From: Roseobacter litoralis Och 149
Lineage (GTDB): Bacteria; Pseudomonadota; Alphaproteobacteria; Rhodobacterales; Rhodobacteraceae
Reading direction: 5' to 3'
Assembly: GCF_000154785.2 (NCBI RefSeq)
Contig: NC_015730.1
Coordinates: 558,001 to 622,000, forward strand
Length of the DNA stretch: 64,000 nucleotides
The notes under the pieces were generated by a model. The model saw only the letters and a list, made by a program, of their open reading frames with translations. It had not been told where the DNA came from and searched no databases. A program made the translations under genes and the position numbers. Of the stretch, positions 12,653 through 22,051 are shown one piece after another (within the stretch, counting starts at the first letter, position 1; each line of letters begins with the position of its first letter).

Positions 12653-14643
12653 TGGCCGATATCGCACAGAGCGGTGAAGTTCAGGGCATTCAGGCGCGTG
12701 ATGGGATGTCGACCAGCCGACTGGCCGTTGTTTTCGTCGCGGTCGCGGCGGTTTTGACGCTGGCCCAATACGCTGGGCTGTTGCCGTCAGTGCTGTTTCG
12801 CCTGCCCGAAGCATTGGTGCCGCCCTTTGCGGTCTGGCTTGATGCTATTTTCAATTTTGTCAAAGATGACCTCGGTCTGCTTGTTCTGACGCGGACACTG
12901 ACCGAGGGGTTGGAGTGGATACTCGATGCCACCGCCAACCTGCTGTTTGGAAAACGAAGGTGGCCCAACATCGGGCCCATTCCATGGACATCCGTGGCAG
13001 CAGTTGCGGCGGTCGTTGGCTATTATCTGGGCGGCTGGCGGATGGCACTGCTGGGGGCGGGTACGTTCATCTGGACGGCGTTGATCGGTCAGTGGACCAT
13101 CGCCATGGAAACCATGTCCGTGCTGGTTGTTGCCGCCCCGCTGGCCTTTGTCATTGGCCTTTCGCTGGGCATCCTTGCCTGGCGTAAACCATGGTTCAAT
13201 CGCGCACTCAAACCCGTCTTGTCGGTGTTGCAGACGTTGCCGTTCTTTACGTATCTGCTGCCCGCCGTGATCTTTTTCAAGGTTGGCCCGACAGCGGGCG
13301 CCGTTGCGACCACAATCTATGCGATCCCTCCGATGATCTTGATGACGACCTTGGGCCTGCAAAAGGTCCCGGCAGAGGTCGTTGAGGCTGGGGAGATGAG
13401 CGGATGCAGCCGATGGCAGCTTTTGCGCCACGTCTATCTGCCCTCCGCGCGCCGGGAAATTCTGGTGGGTGTCAATCAGGTTATCATGCTGTGTCTGGCG
13501 ATGGTGGTGCTGACCGCGTTTATCGGCATGCCCGGATTGGGGGCCAAGCTGCTGGCGATGATGGGCAGTTTCAAGCTGGGCCGCTCGTTTGAAATCGGTG
13601 TTACGATCGTGCTGCTTGCTGTCATGCTGGACCGTATGTCCAAAGCCTGGGTCGCCAAACAGCCCGTCCATTTCGAAAAAGGCACACCTTGGTGGAAACG
13701 CCATTTGATCGCGTTGATTGGCGTCGGACTGTTCGTCTTTTTCATCGTCGTTTCACAGTTTGTCGAAGTGGCATCAACCATCGGGCGCAGACAGAACTTC
13801 AGTCAGGGCAGGGAGATCGACGTTCTGATCAAAGGCTTCCTCGACATCAATATCGTAAAGACCACTACAGGGTTCTTACGTTCATTTTTGAATGTTCAGG
13901 TGCTGATACCGTTCCGGAATTTCCTTTTGTCGATCCCGACACCTGCTTTCATATTACTCATTGTTGCCTTTGCGCTGTGGCTCGGCGGTAAAAAGCAAGC
14001 AGTGCTAGCGGGAATTTTCTTTTCACTGGTTGCCTTATCGGGGTGGTGGGACCGTTCGGTCATTACGCTTTACTCGGTTATTTCGGCGGTCACTTTAGCG
14101 ATGATGTTCGGTTTGCCTTTGGGAATATGGGCCGCACGTACGGAGAAGTGGTCAAATCGCATTTTGCTGGTATGCGACACGGCGCAAACCTTCCCGAGCT
14201 TTGTCTACCTGATCCCGGCTATCATGCTGTTTGGGATCACTGACGTCGCGATCGTGTTCTCCATCCTGATTTTCGCGATGGTGCCATTGACGCGTTACAC
14301 AATCGAAGGGCTTCGATCTGTTCCCGAAGAGATGATTGAAGCCGCTGATATGGCGGGCGCTACACGCAGACAAAAACTGTGGAAAGTGCAGCTTCCGCTT
14401 GCCTTGCCGACCATGGCCGTCGGGTTCAATCAAGCCATAATGTTCGCTTTCTTCATGGTGATCATCGCGGCCTTTATCGGCACGCAGGATCTGGGGCAGG
14501 AATTGCAGCGGACGCTTGCGGGCACTGATATGGGCAAGAACTTTGTGCTTGGGATTTGTGTGTCGCTCATGGCGCTGACATTCGACCTTACCATCATGAA
14601 ATGGGCGTCGGATCAGAAAAAAATGCTGGGTCTTGGGGACTAG
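12652..14643 (+). CDS. Betaine/TMAO-type ABC importer, double-length permease
   Basis: 663 residues, about twice a ProW-type permease. Two binding-protein-dependent permease modules in tandem, each with its own EAA coupling loop: EVVEAGEMSGCSRWQLLRHV (about 245) and EMIEAADMAGATRRQKLWKV (about 560). A hydrophobic linker with extra membrane segments and a basic loop joins them. One polypeptide could thus supply both transmembrane halves. Translation is coupled to the ATPase by a 1-nt overlap. Confidence 0.9.
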   Translation: MADIAQSGEVQGIQARDGMSTSRLAVVFVAVAAVLTLAQYAGLLPSVLFRLPEALVPPFAVWLDAIFNFVKDDLGLLVLTRTLTEGLEWILDATANLLFGKRRWPNIGPIPWTSVAAVAAVVGYYLGGWRMALLGAGTFIWTALIGQWTIAMETMSVLVVAAPLAFVIGLSLGILAWRKPWFNRALKPVLSVLQTLPFFTYLLPAVIFFKVGPTAGAVATTIYAIPPMILMTTLGLQKVPAEVVEAGEMSGCSRWQLLRHVYLPSARREILVGVNQVIMLCLAMVVLTAFIGMPGLGAKLLAMMGSFKLGRSFEIGVTIVLLAVMLDRMSKAWVAKQPVHFEKGTPWWKRHLIALIGVGLFVFFIVVSQFVEVASTIGRRQNFSQGREIDVLIKGFLDINIVKTTTGFLRSFLNVQVLIPFRNFLLSIPTPAFILLIVAFALWLGGKKQAVLAGIFFSLVALSGWWDRSVITLYSVISAVTLAMMFGLPLGIWAARTEKWSNRILLVCDTAQTFPSFVYLIPAIMLFGITDVAIVFSILIFAMVPLTRYTIEGLRSVPEEMIEAADMAGATRRQKLWKVQLPLALPTMAVGFNQAIMFAFFMVIIAAFIGTQDLGQELQRTLAGTDMGKNFVLGICVSLMALTFDLTIMKWASDQKKMLGLGD

Positions 14644-14657
14644 CGGGCGGCGGACAC

Positions 14658-14677
14658 GGGCGAGGTGACCCTTGCCC
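14658..14677 (+). terminator. Hairpin after the betaine/TMAO-type importer operon
   Basis: GGGCGAGG / CCTTGCCC stem (8 pairs, one G-T) with TGAC loop, 15 nt after the permease stop, followed only by GGTTTGG. Probably marks the operon end, but the T run is weak. Confidence 0.4.
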
Positions 14678-14867
14678 GGTTTGGCAAAACGACCGGCTAT
14701 GGCCTTTCAATTTTGCGCGCGCGCGGCGCGACGGGAAGGCACACGCGAAATGGTAATGCCTTCGGTCGGCCCTGCCGTTCAGCGTCGACATCCAACGGGA
14801 ATGATGTTTGACTTTGCGCCGCCATATGTAGCAGCTTTGCGTTTCAAGAACATGAGGAGCAGCTGAC

Positions 14868-16625
14868 GTGTCGGTCCAACGTAGAAAACTGATCAACCAT
14901 CCCGACAACCTGATCGAAGAGTTGATCGCGGGTATGGTTTCCGCGCACCCAGACCACCTGTTCGTAAGCGGGGACACAGGGCGCGCCATCGTTGCAAAGA
15001 ACGGGCCGCGCCATGGTAAGGTCGGGATTGTTGTGGGCGGTGGATCAGGGCATGAACCGGCGTTTGCAGGCTATGTGGGGCATGGGCTGGCCGATGCGGC
15101 ACCCTTGGGAAATATCTTTGCCTCACCATCGCCGTCACAGATCATGGATGCCGGGTTTGCGGCGGACGGCGGTGCGGGCGTGTTGTTCCTCTACGGGAAT
15201 TACACCGGTGATGTGATGAATTTTGGCATGGCCGCAGAGGGCATGGCCAAGGAAGGGATCACTGCGCGCTCGTTCGTGGTGACAGATGACATCGCGTCCG
15301 CGCCGCTTGATAATATCGAGGAAAGACGCGGCATCGCGGGCGATTTTTTCGTCTTCAAGGTTGCGGGGGCCGCCGCAGACCTTGGCTTGGACATGGAGGC
15401 GGTCGAAGCGGCGGCCAAGCGGGCCAATGATGCGACGCGAACCATGGGCGTGGCACTTGGTCCCTGCACGATGCCGCAGACCGGGCAGGCCAATTTCGAA
15501 CTGCCGCCGGGTGAGATGGAAATCGGCATGGGAATTCACGGCGAGCCGGGCATCGAGCGTGGCCCGGCGGAAACGGCAGATGCGGTTACGGACCGGTTGC
15601 TGGCCCCGATCCTTGAGGAACTGGACCTGGGCGCGCAGGACCGGGTCGCGGTTCTGGTGAATGGTCTCGGGTCCACCAGTCTGCTGGAGCTTTACATTCT
15701 GCACAACCGGGTTGCGCAGATCATGGCAGAGCGTTCGGTCGATATTCACGCAAGCTGGGTTGGCGAATACTGCACCTCGCTCGACATGGAAGGGGCGTCG
15801 ATCACCATCATGAAGCTGGACGGCGATCTGCAAAGCTGGCTGGATCATCCCTGTGATACGCCCGCCTTGCGCGTTGGCGCGGCTGCTGCGCCCGCGGCCC
15901 ACCCTGCGCGTGAGATGCAAAGCAGATCAAAGCAGCGCGGGCGCACGACTGTTGCGCTGGATGATCTGAAGTCCGACGGGCCGATTACCCCGGGTGTTTT
16001 TCATACCATGATGGAAGCATCGGCGCAGGCTATTTACCGGGAACGGGACCGGCTCAGCGCACTTGATGGGGCAATCGGGGATGGTGATCATGGGCTGACG
16101 ATGGAAATCGGCTGGAAGGCTGTCATGGCCCGGCTGAACGCGCCAGACCGGCCTGCGACGATATCCGCAATGTGTGAGGACATGGCGGATGCCTTCCTTG
16201 AAGCGGTTGGCGCCTCGGCGGGCCCCCTATACGGGAGTGCCTTTCAAACGGCGGGGGCAGCGGTCGCTGACCGGCTCAATCTGGATGCGGCCAGCTATGT
16301 GGCTTGGGTACAGGGCCTGTCTGATGGAATCGTTGCACGTGGTGGCGCGCAGCCCGGCGACAAAACGATGGTCGATGCATGGGGTCCCGCCGCAGCGGCA
16401 GCCAAAGCGAAGCTGCGCGAAAGTTCCGCCGTGGCGGACTGTGCTGTCGCGGCAGCACAAGCGGCGTCAGCCGGTGCCGTTGAGACAAAACAGATGCTCA
16501 GTAACAGGGGGCGGTCCAAAAAGCTGGGGGAAAGGTCGCGTGGGCACATTGATCCCGGCGCTGAATCCGCTGCGGTGATGCTGCAGGCCTGGGCACAGGT
16601 GCTGGCCGATCTGGAAAAATCCTAG
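14868..16625 (+). CDS. DhaK-DhaL fusion, ATP-dependent ketose kinase (dihydroxyacetone kinase family)
   Basis: 585 residues. The N-terminal DhaK domain (to about 330) has GGGSGHEPAFAGYVG and GNIFASPS, and the His that binds the ketone substrate covalently, His224 in GIHGEPG. The C-terminal DhaL domain (from about 370) carries the Mg-ATP aspartates in LDGAIGDGDHG near 400. This is the single-chain ATP-dependent form rather than the PTS form. Dihydroxyacetone is the classic substrate; family members also phosphorylate tetruloses such as erythrulose, which would fit this sugar/polyol island. It converges on the RbsD/FucU gene, 18 nt apart. Confidence 0.88.
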   Translation: MSVQRRKLINHPDNLIEELIAGMVSAHPDHLFVSGDTGRAIVAKNGPRHGKVGIVVGGGSGHEPAFAGYVGHGLADAAPLGNIFASPSPSQIMDAGFAADGGAGVLFLYGNYTGDVMNFGMAAEGMAKEGITARSFVVTDDIASAPLDNIEERRGIAGDFFVFKVAGAAADLGLDMEAVEAAAKRANDATRTMGVALGPCTMPQTGQANFELPPGEMEIGMGIHGEPGIERGPAETADAVTDRLLAPILEELDLGAQDRVAVLVNGLGSTSLLELYILHNRVAQIMAERSVDIHASWVGEYCTSLDMEGASITIMKLDGDLQSWLDHPCDTPALRVGAAAAPAAHPAREMQSRSKQRGRTTVALDDLKSDGPITPGVFHTMMEASAQAIYRERDRLSALDGAIGDGDHGLTMEIGWKAVMARLNAPDRPATISAMCEDMADAFLEAVGASAGPLYGSAFQTAGAAVADRLNLDAASYVAWVQGLSDGIVARGGAQPGDKTMVDAWGPAAAAAKAKLRESSAVADCAVAAAQAASAGAVETKQMLSNRGRSKKLGERSRGHIDPGAESAAVMLQAWAQVLADLEKS

Positions 16626-16643
16626 CAGTATGTCGCCGGGCCT

Positions 16644-17078
16644 TCAGCTTGGTGCAATGGCGCCTTTGGACAGGATGATATTGCCGTAAAAGCGGTTTTC
16701 TGACGTTTGAACAACGCAGTAGGTCTTTTTGGCCTCCCGGTAGAATTCATGCCGTTCCACGGATTGTATCTGTGCGGGGTGATCGGCCACGTCATCAATG
16801 ATGCGCTGAAACTCTGCCACGATATCCGGGACAGCCGCCGGGTCACCCACCACCTGCATCGACCGGGCCGGGGCGTCCACATATGTGTCGAGCGGCATGA
16901 TGGACAGGATCGCGCGCAGCGCCTCGGTCGCGCTGGCCCCGGCCAGACGTTCAATACGATTTGCACAGGCCTCGGCCGGGAAATTCGCATCTGCAATCAC
17001 GAGTTGATCTCCGTGGCCCATTGCCCCGAGATGGCGCAAAAGGTCCGGGGTCAAAACAGGGTCAATTCCGATAAGCAT
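16644..17078 (-). CDS. RbsD/FucU-family sugar mutarotase
   Basis: 144 residues. RbsD/FucU proteins interconvert sugar anomers (pyranose/furanose or alpha/beta forms) ahead of kinases or isomerases. Family features: LIGIDPVLTPDLLRHLGAMG at the N-terminus with HGD(Q) shortly after (GHGDQLVIADANFP), and the C-terminal QTSENRFYGNIILSKG. I start at ATG 17078, spaced 9 nt from AAGG; a GTG two codons earlier is too close to it. Divergent from the LacI regulator across a shared operator, so probably under its control. Confidence 0.88.
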   Translation of the reverse strand: MLIGIDPVLTPDLLRHLGAMGHGDQLVIADANFPAEACANRIERLAGASATEALRAILSIMPLDTYVDAPARSMQVVGDPAAVPDIVAEFQRIIDDVADHPAQIQSVERHEFYREAKKTYCVVQTSENRFYGNIILSKGAIAPS

Positions 17079-17120
17079 AAGCACGAGCCTTTCATGGATG
17101 ATGTGATTTATCTCATTTTT

Positions 17121-17150
17121 GGTTGACGTACATCATGAACTACATCAACC
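17121..17150. promoter_or_regulatory. Imperfect 30-bp inverted repeat, likely LacI-type operator
   Basis: Arms GGTTGACGTACATCA and (reverse complement) GGTTGATGTAGTTCA match at 12 of 15 positions. It lies midway between the divergent mutarotase (start 17078) and LacI regulator (start 17172) genes. A symmetric site next to a LacI-family gene is normally its own operator. Confidence 0.6.
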
Positions 17151-17171
17151 TTTTGACCAGAGGGAGTCAAC

Positions 17172-18194
17172 ATGAACCGGGTGACGGCACAAGACGTTGC
17201 GAAAGCGGCTGGCGTAAGCGTCGCCACCGTTGATCGTGTGCTCAACGAGCGCAAAGGCGTCAGCGAGAGCACGATAGAAAAAGTGCACTCTGCGATGGAT
17301 CAGTTGCGTTTTGTGCGCAATCAGGCCGCCGCCGATCTTGCGCGGGGCAAAGACTATCGGTTCACCTTCATTCTCCCGGCGGGTGAGACCACGTTTTTCA
17401 ATGACCTGCTGAACGAAGTGGAGGCGGCCAGAAGTGACGCATCCAAGAGCCGGATAGATATCCGCGCGGTCACTGTTCCCCCGTTGAACCCGGAGGCCGT
17501 TGTGCGTGCCATTGACGCGCTGGGGGATGATGTCGGCGATGGTCTGGCGCTTGTGGCTGTCGAAAGCCAGATCGTGCGTGATGCGATAAACAAGCTTCGA
17601 AATCGGGGTGTTCGCGTTGTCACGTTTATTTCTGACATCCCGAATTCGCGCCGCGATCGGTTTATCGGCATAGACAATGTGGCCGCAGGACGAGTCGCCG
17701 CAAGCCTGCTGAACAGGTTCATCTGCGCGCCGTCGGGCGATGTGGCGGTCATTGCGGGCTCCGGGATATTGCGCGATCACGTTGAGAGACGCATGGGATT
17801 CGAACAGGTCATGCGCGCTGAATGTCCACACCTGAATGTGCTGCCTTGGATTGAAGGCGAAGAGCTTGCGGGTTTGGTCGAGGAAAAGCTTTCAAAACTG
17901 TTGGCTGCAAATTCGAATATTGTCGGATTGTACAGCCTGGGCGGTGGCACCCGTGGCGTGATCGAAGCAATCGAGAGCGCAAAGACCGATATCCGGGCTG
18001 TCACGACCGAGCTTTCCGAGCATACACGGGATGCGTTGCTATCTGGTACAGTCGACGCCGTCTTGGTGCAGGATCCGGGTCATGAGGTTCGCAGCGCAGT
18101 GCGCGTGCTCAAAGCCCTCACGGACAACGGGCCGATCAATGAAAATCAGGAACGGATCAGAATTGAAATCTTCATGCGGGATAATCTTCCGTAA
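17172..18194 (+). CDS. LacI-family transcriptional regulator
   Basis: 340 residues. N-terminal LacI HTH (TAQDVAKAAGVSVATVDRVL plus the hinge helix NQAAADLARG) and a periplasmic-binding-protein-like sensor domain with the (R)RDRFIGIDNVAAGRVAASLL signature. The sensor resembles the pentose/hexose-binding subgroup (Peripla_BP_4). Predicted to sense the sugar or polyol handled by the surrounding genes and to control the mutarotase, itself and the downstream operon. RBS GGGAG upstream of ATG 17172. Confidence 0.92.
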   Translation: MNRVTAQDVAKAAGVSVATVDRVLNERKGVSESTIEKVHSAMDQLRFVRNQAAADLARGKDYRFTFILPAGETTFFNDLLNEVEAARSDASKSRIDIRAVTVPPLNPEAVVRAIDALGDDVGDGLALVAVESQIVRDAINKLRNRGVRVVTFISDIPNSRRDRFIGIDNVAAGRVAASLLNRFICAPSGDVAVIAGSGILRDHVERRMGFEQVMRAECPHLNVLPWIEGEELAGLVEEKLSKLLAANSNIVGLYSLGGGTRGVIEAIESAKTDIRAVTTELSEHTRDALLSGTVDAVLVQDPGHEVRSAVRVLKALTDNGPINENQERIRIEIFMRDNLP

Positions 18195-18223
18195 GTCTGG
18201 AATTGGTGAAGGGGTACAGGGGA

Positions 18224-19279
18224 ATGAAAACGATCAAAGGGCCAGCGTTGTTTCTGGCGCAGTTTGCGGGCGATGAGGCACCGTTTGACAGCTGGGATGC
18301 GATCACGAAATGGGCTGCGGATTGCGGGTACAAAGGCGTGCAGATCCCAAGCTGGGATGGTCGATTGTTTGACCTTGAAAAGGCGGCGGAGTCCGAGACC
18401 TATTGCGATGAGATCAAGGGTGTTGCTGCGGACAATGGCATTGAGATCACCGAGTTGTCGACGCACCTGCAGGGGCAGTTGGTGGCCGTGCATCCGGCCT
18501 ATGATGACGCCTTTGACGGATTCGCGGCGCCCCATGTGCGCGGCAACCCTGCAAAACGTCAGGCATGGGCCGTCGATCAGGTTAAAAAAGCGCTGAGCGC
18601 ATCGAAAAACCTCGGCATAGGCGCGCATGCGACCTTTTCCGGCGCATTGGCCTGGCCCTACATGTACCCTTGGCCGCAGCGTCCTGCGGGTTTGGTCGAA
18701 ACCGCCTTTGATGAGTTGGCCAAACGCTGGATGCCGTTGCTGGATCATGCAGAAGATTGCGGTGTCGATGTGTGTTATGAAATCCATCCGGGCGAAGACC
18801 TGATGGACGGCGTCACCTACGAGATGTTTCTGGAGAGGACGGGCAATCATGACCGCGCCTGCATGCTGTATGATCCGTCGCACTACGTGCTGCAGTGCCT
18901 TGATTACCTTGATAATATCGACATCTACAAAGACCGTATACGCATGTTTCACGTCAAGGATGCGGAATTCAACCCGACCGGTCGGCAGGGTGTCTATTCC
19001 GGATTCCAAAGCTGGGTCAACCGTGCGGGGCGTTTCCGCAGTCTTGGCGACGGACAGGTGGATTTCAACGCGGTCTTTTCCAAAATGGCGGCAAACGGGT
19101 TTGATGGCTGGGCCGTGGTCGAATGGGAATGTTGCCTGAAGCATCCGGAAGATGGCGCGCGCGAAGGCGCTCAATTCGTCTCTGATCACATCATCCGCGT
19201 GACCGAGCGTGCGTTTGATGACTTTGCGGATGGCGGTACGGATGAGGATGCGAACAAGCGCATGTTGGGGATTTCGTGA
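18224..19279 (+). CDS. Sugar phosphate isomerase/epimerase family protein (TIM barrel)
   Basis: 351 residues of the xylose isomerase-like AP-endonuclease 2 superfamily. Metal-ligand positions can be read in YEIHPGED, MLYDPSHYVLQ, FHVKDAEF and VVEWECC. The substrate is not evident; such proteins isomerise or epimerise free sugars, keto-inositols or their derivatives. It follows the LacI gene by 29 nt and precedes the importer, suggesting one transcript. Start ATG 18224 follows ACAGGGGA; an earlier TTG is possible. Confidence 0.8.
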   Translation: MKTIKGPALFLAQFAGDEAPFDSWDAITKWAADCGYKGVQIPSWDGRLFDLEKAAESETYCDEIKGVAADNGIEITELSTHLQGQLVAVHPAYDDAFDGFAAPHVRGNPAKRQAWAVDQVKKALSASKNLGIGAHATFSGALAWPYMYPWPQRPAGLVETAFDELAKRWMPLLDHAEDCGVDVCYEIHPGEDLMDGVTYEMFLERTGNHDRACMLYDPSHYVLQCLDYLDNIDIYKDRIRMFHVKDAEFNPTGRQGVYSGFQSWVNRAGRFRSLGDGQVDFNAVFSKMAANGFDGWAVVEWECCLKHPEDGAREGAQFVSDHIIRVTERAFDDFADGGTDEDANKRMLGIS

Positions 19280-19369
19280 TGAGACATATGGTGCAAACCA
19301 AGGCCATGGGCCGCAAGGCGTCCGGGGTAGGCAACCAAGCAGTGCAGGGAACACGGGGGGCATGCCACC

Positions 19370-20452
19370 TTGTCTGAGCTAAAAGTCAAAAACCTGCGGC
19401 GCGAGTTTGGCAGCGTTGTCGCCCTTGAAGACATGACCTTCGACGTCGCCGATGGTGAGTTTTTCTGCCTGCTGGGGCCATCGTCATCGGGTAAGACGAC
19501 GACGCTGCGCGCAATATCCGGGCTCGAAGAGCTGAAAGAGGGCGAAGTCCGCTTTGACGGTCAGGATGTCACCCGTTCGCCGGTGCAAAACCGTGGGATG
19601 TCCATGATTTTCCAGACGTTTGCGCTCTACCCGCATATGACCGTTGAGGCGAATCTGGCCCATCCTTTGCGCCGCGACGGGGTTGCCAGTGACGATATCA
19701 AAAAGCGTGTCGGCGAAATTGCTGAATTGTTGCGGGTATCGCATACGCTCAAGCGCAAGACCACGACCCTGTCCGGTGGGGAGCAGCAGCGTGTTGCCAT
19801 TGGACGTGCCATCGTGCGTCGCCCAAGGCTTTTGCTGCTGGATGAGCCGCTGACCAATCTGGATGCAAAGCTGCGCCATGAGATGCGCGCGGAATTCAAA
19901 CGTCTGCACCGTGAATTGGGCATGACGATGGTTTATGCGACGCCGGACCAGCTTGAAGCGCTGACTATGGGCGAACGGGTTGGTGTGATCGAGAACGGCC
20001 GCGTGGTGGCGATTGGCACACCGCGTGATCTCTATAGCATGCCGAATGACCTCTATGTGGCGCGGATGGTCGGGTCCCCGCCGATCAATATCCTGTCCGC
20101 GGCGACCCCGGATGACGGGCAGGTCCAACTGTCGTTTCTGAAAGCACCCGTGCATGCGCGCAGTGTTCTGTCGGGTCAGGATATTGCCGTTGGGCTGCGT
20201 CCGCAGGACATTGTTCTGGCCGAAGGGGGCACGGCGGCACGGGCGCGGTTCCCGGCCAAAATTCATCTGACTGAACCACTGGGGGATGTAACAATTTTTG
20301 ACGTGGCGGTGCAGGACGTGGGCCTGAAAATGGTTCTGCGCGAAGAGGTTGCGGCGCAGTATTCGGTGGGTGACGAGATCGAAGTCGCCTTTGACCCCTC
20401 TGATCTGCACTTCTTTGACCGGGGCAGCGGGCGGCGTTTGGGCAGTGGATAA
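19370..20452 (+). CDS. Sugar ABC importer ATPase 1 (MalK/UgpC type, altered H-loop)
   Basis: 360 residues: nucleotide-binding domain plus C-terminal TOBE/MalK regulatory region. Walker A GPSSSGKTT is a variant of the common GPSGCGKTT. The signature is canonical (LSGGE at 134-138) and Walker B intact (LLLLDEPLTNLD), but the H-loop reads VYATPDQLEAL, with Pro192 where the catalytic His normally stands; the codon is plainly CCG. It therefore likely forms a heterodimer with the second ATPase at 23835, which has the opposite defect. TTG start at 19370. Confidence 0.9.
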   Translation: MSELKVKNLRREFGSVVALEDMTFDVADGEFFCLLGPSSSGKTTTLRAISGLEELKEGEVRFDGQDVTRSPVQNRGMSMIFQTFALYPHMTVEANLAHPLRRDGVASDDIKKRVGEIAELLRVSHTLKRKTTTLSGGEQQRVAIGRAIVRRPRLLLLDEPLTNLDAKLRHEMRAEFKRLHRELGMTMVYATPDQLEALTMGERVGVIENGRVVAIGTPRDLYSMPNDLYVARMVGSPPINILSAATPDDGQVQLSFLKAPVHARSVLSGQDIAVGLRPQDIVLAEGGTAARARFPAKIHLTEPLGDVTIFDVAVQDVGLKMVLREEVAAQYSVGDEIEVAFDPSDLHFFDRGSGRRLGSG

Positions 20453-20518
20453 AAAGCAAAAGAAAAGGTGAGCAGAGCAATAAAAACTCAAAATTTGACA
20501 ACTAGTGGAGGAAGAAGA

Positions 20519-21979
20519 ATGCGTACTTTAATGGGCGGATTACTGGGGGCGACAACCCTGGCCGCAGGATTGAGCGGAGCCCCGGCTCTTGCGGAAGACA
20601 TCACGATCACGATGGCAGCACCTGACTGGCCACCGACAAGGTTCATGCAGGAATATGCGGATCAGACCTATACGTCGCCGTCGGGTGCCAATGTAAAACT
20701 GGAGATTGATTTCATCCCATGGCCCAGCTTTTACGAACGGGTTGCAGCGTCGCTGACGTCGGGTGAACAGAAGTACCAGATGATCGTGACGGACAGCCAG
20801 TGGCTTGGTGCTTTCGTCGAGGGCGGGTACTATCTGAACCTGACGGACCGGATCAAAGCGGACCCGGAACTGACGGCCATCATGCAGGATCTTCACCCGG
20901 CGCTTGTGTCGGCTTATTCGACCTATCCGCACAGAACCCGTGCGCAACTGGAAGAGGCGGGCGAAGTACCGGCACCGGGCGTCAATTACTACGGTTTCCC
21001 GCAGTTCCCCGATACCTATGTGACCTACTATCGTGAAGATATCTTCTGTCACGAAGGGGAAATGGCGGATTTTGAGGCCAAGTATGGCACAAACCTGCCC
21101 TGCACCTATGAGGACTGGCAGGATACGGACTGGACCAAATGGGGTCAGGTCGGTGAGTTCTTCCAGCGTAAGAAAGGCGAAATGCTCGCCGGTGAAACGC
21201 TGGACGATGATTTCTATGGCATCGCCTATCAGGCTGGCAAAGGCTACGACTTCTCCACCATGCAGATCAACGCGTTTATCTGGCAGCAGGGTGGCGATAT
21301 CTGGGACGAAACAAAAGCCCCCGAGGCGCAAGCCGAAGGTGTCGTGAATTCGGATGTCGCGGTTTCCGCGTTTGACGAATACCTGTCCTATTTGCAGTAC
21401 ATGCCGCCGGTTGCGCAAACCGGGCAAATGGACATCTTTGTGATCCAGGATCTGTACATGCAGGGCAAGGTCGGTGCGATTATCGACTGGGTTGGTCTCG
21501 GTGAGCCTATTCTCGACCCCAATGCATCCAAGGTACATGACAAATCTGCCTTTGCACCTGCGCCGGGCACACGTAAGGGCGATGGATCAATCGACCGGAC
21601 GGGTAACATCGGTGGTCAGCCGTTTGTCCTGACAACGTGGAATAGCGATCAGATCGTCGAAGAGTCGCTGAACGTTGTGAAGTGGTGGCTGAGCCCCGAA
21701 ACCCAATTGGAAGCGGTCAAAAACGGTGGTCAGTCCGGGCGCATGAGCGTCATGGCGGATCCACAGTACAACGAACTGCGCCCATGGAACCGTGCGCATG
21801 TCGAGATGATCGATTGGCAGAAAGACGTCTGGCACATCCCTGAGTTCTTCGAAATGCTGACACAGCAGCAAGAAGAATTCGACAAGGCGATCACCGGTCA
21901 GATTTCGGCCAAGGAAGCGCTCGATTCGGTTGCTGAATTCCAGCAGGAATTGCTGGAAGACATCGGCATGATCGAATGA
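20519..21979 (+). CDS. Sugar ABC importer, substrate-binding protein
   Basis: 486 residues, an extracellular solute-binding protein of family 1 type, somewhat long. Signal peptide at 1-26 (MRTLMGGLLGATTLAAGLSG then APALA before EDITI). It carries two mature cysteines (IFCHEGEM, LPCTYEDW) that could form a disulphide. Start at ATG 20519 behind a strong GGAGGAAGAAGA site. The size and the two-ATPase context recall the rhizobial glycerol importer receptor GlpV, but the ligand cannot be read. Confidence 0.88.
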   Translation: MRTLMGGLLGATTLAAGLSGAPALAEDITITMAAPDWPPTRFMQEYADQTYTSPSGANVKLEIDFIPWPSFYERVAASLTSGEQKYQMIVTDSQWLGAFVEGGYYLNLTDRIKADPELTAIMQDLHPALVSAYSTYPHRTRAQLEEAGEVPAPGVNYYGFPQFPDTYVTYYREDIFCHEGEMADFEAKYGTNLPCTYEDWQDTDWTKWGQVGEFFQRKKGEMLAGETLDDDFYGIAYQAGKGYDFSTMQINAFIWQQGGDIWDETKAPEAQAEGVVNSDVAVSAFDEYLSYLQYMPPVAQTGQMDIFVIQDLYMQGKVGAIIDWVGLGEPILDPNASKVHDKSAFAPAPGTRKGDGSIDRTGNIGGQPFVLTTWNSDQIVEESLNVVKWWLSPETQLEAVKNGGQSGRMSVMADPQYNELRPWNRAHVEMIDWQKDVWHIPEFFEMLTQQQEEFDKAITGQISAKEALDSVAEFQQELLEDIGMIE

Positions 21980-21992
21980 TCTGATACTCTCG

Positions 21993-22025
21993 GAGCCCGG
22001 GATTGATCCCGGGCTCTGGTTTTTT
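21993..22025 (+). terminator. Intra-operon rho-independent terminator
   Basis: Perfect 9-bp stem GAGCCCGGG / CCCGGGCTC, loop ATTGAT, then TGG and six T. It stands between the binding-protein gene and the first permease gene of the same importer, so it should terminate part of the transcripts and keep the binding protein in excess. Confidence 0.85.
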
Positions 22026-22051
22026 ACGTAATCCTTGTGAGGCAGTAGTAC

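Noticed and set aside
18146..19363. 405-codon minus-strand ORF opposite the isomerase at 18224
   Set aside because: Antisense shadow; the plus-strand protein has recognisable metal-site motifs.
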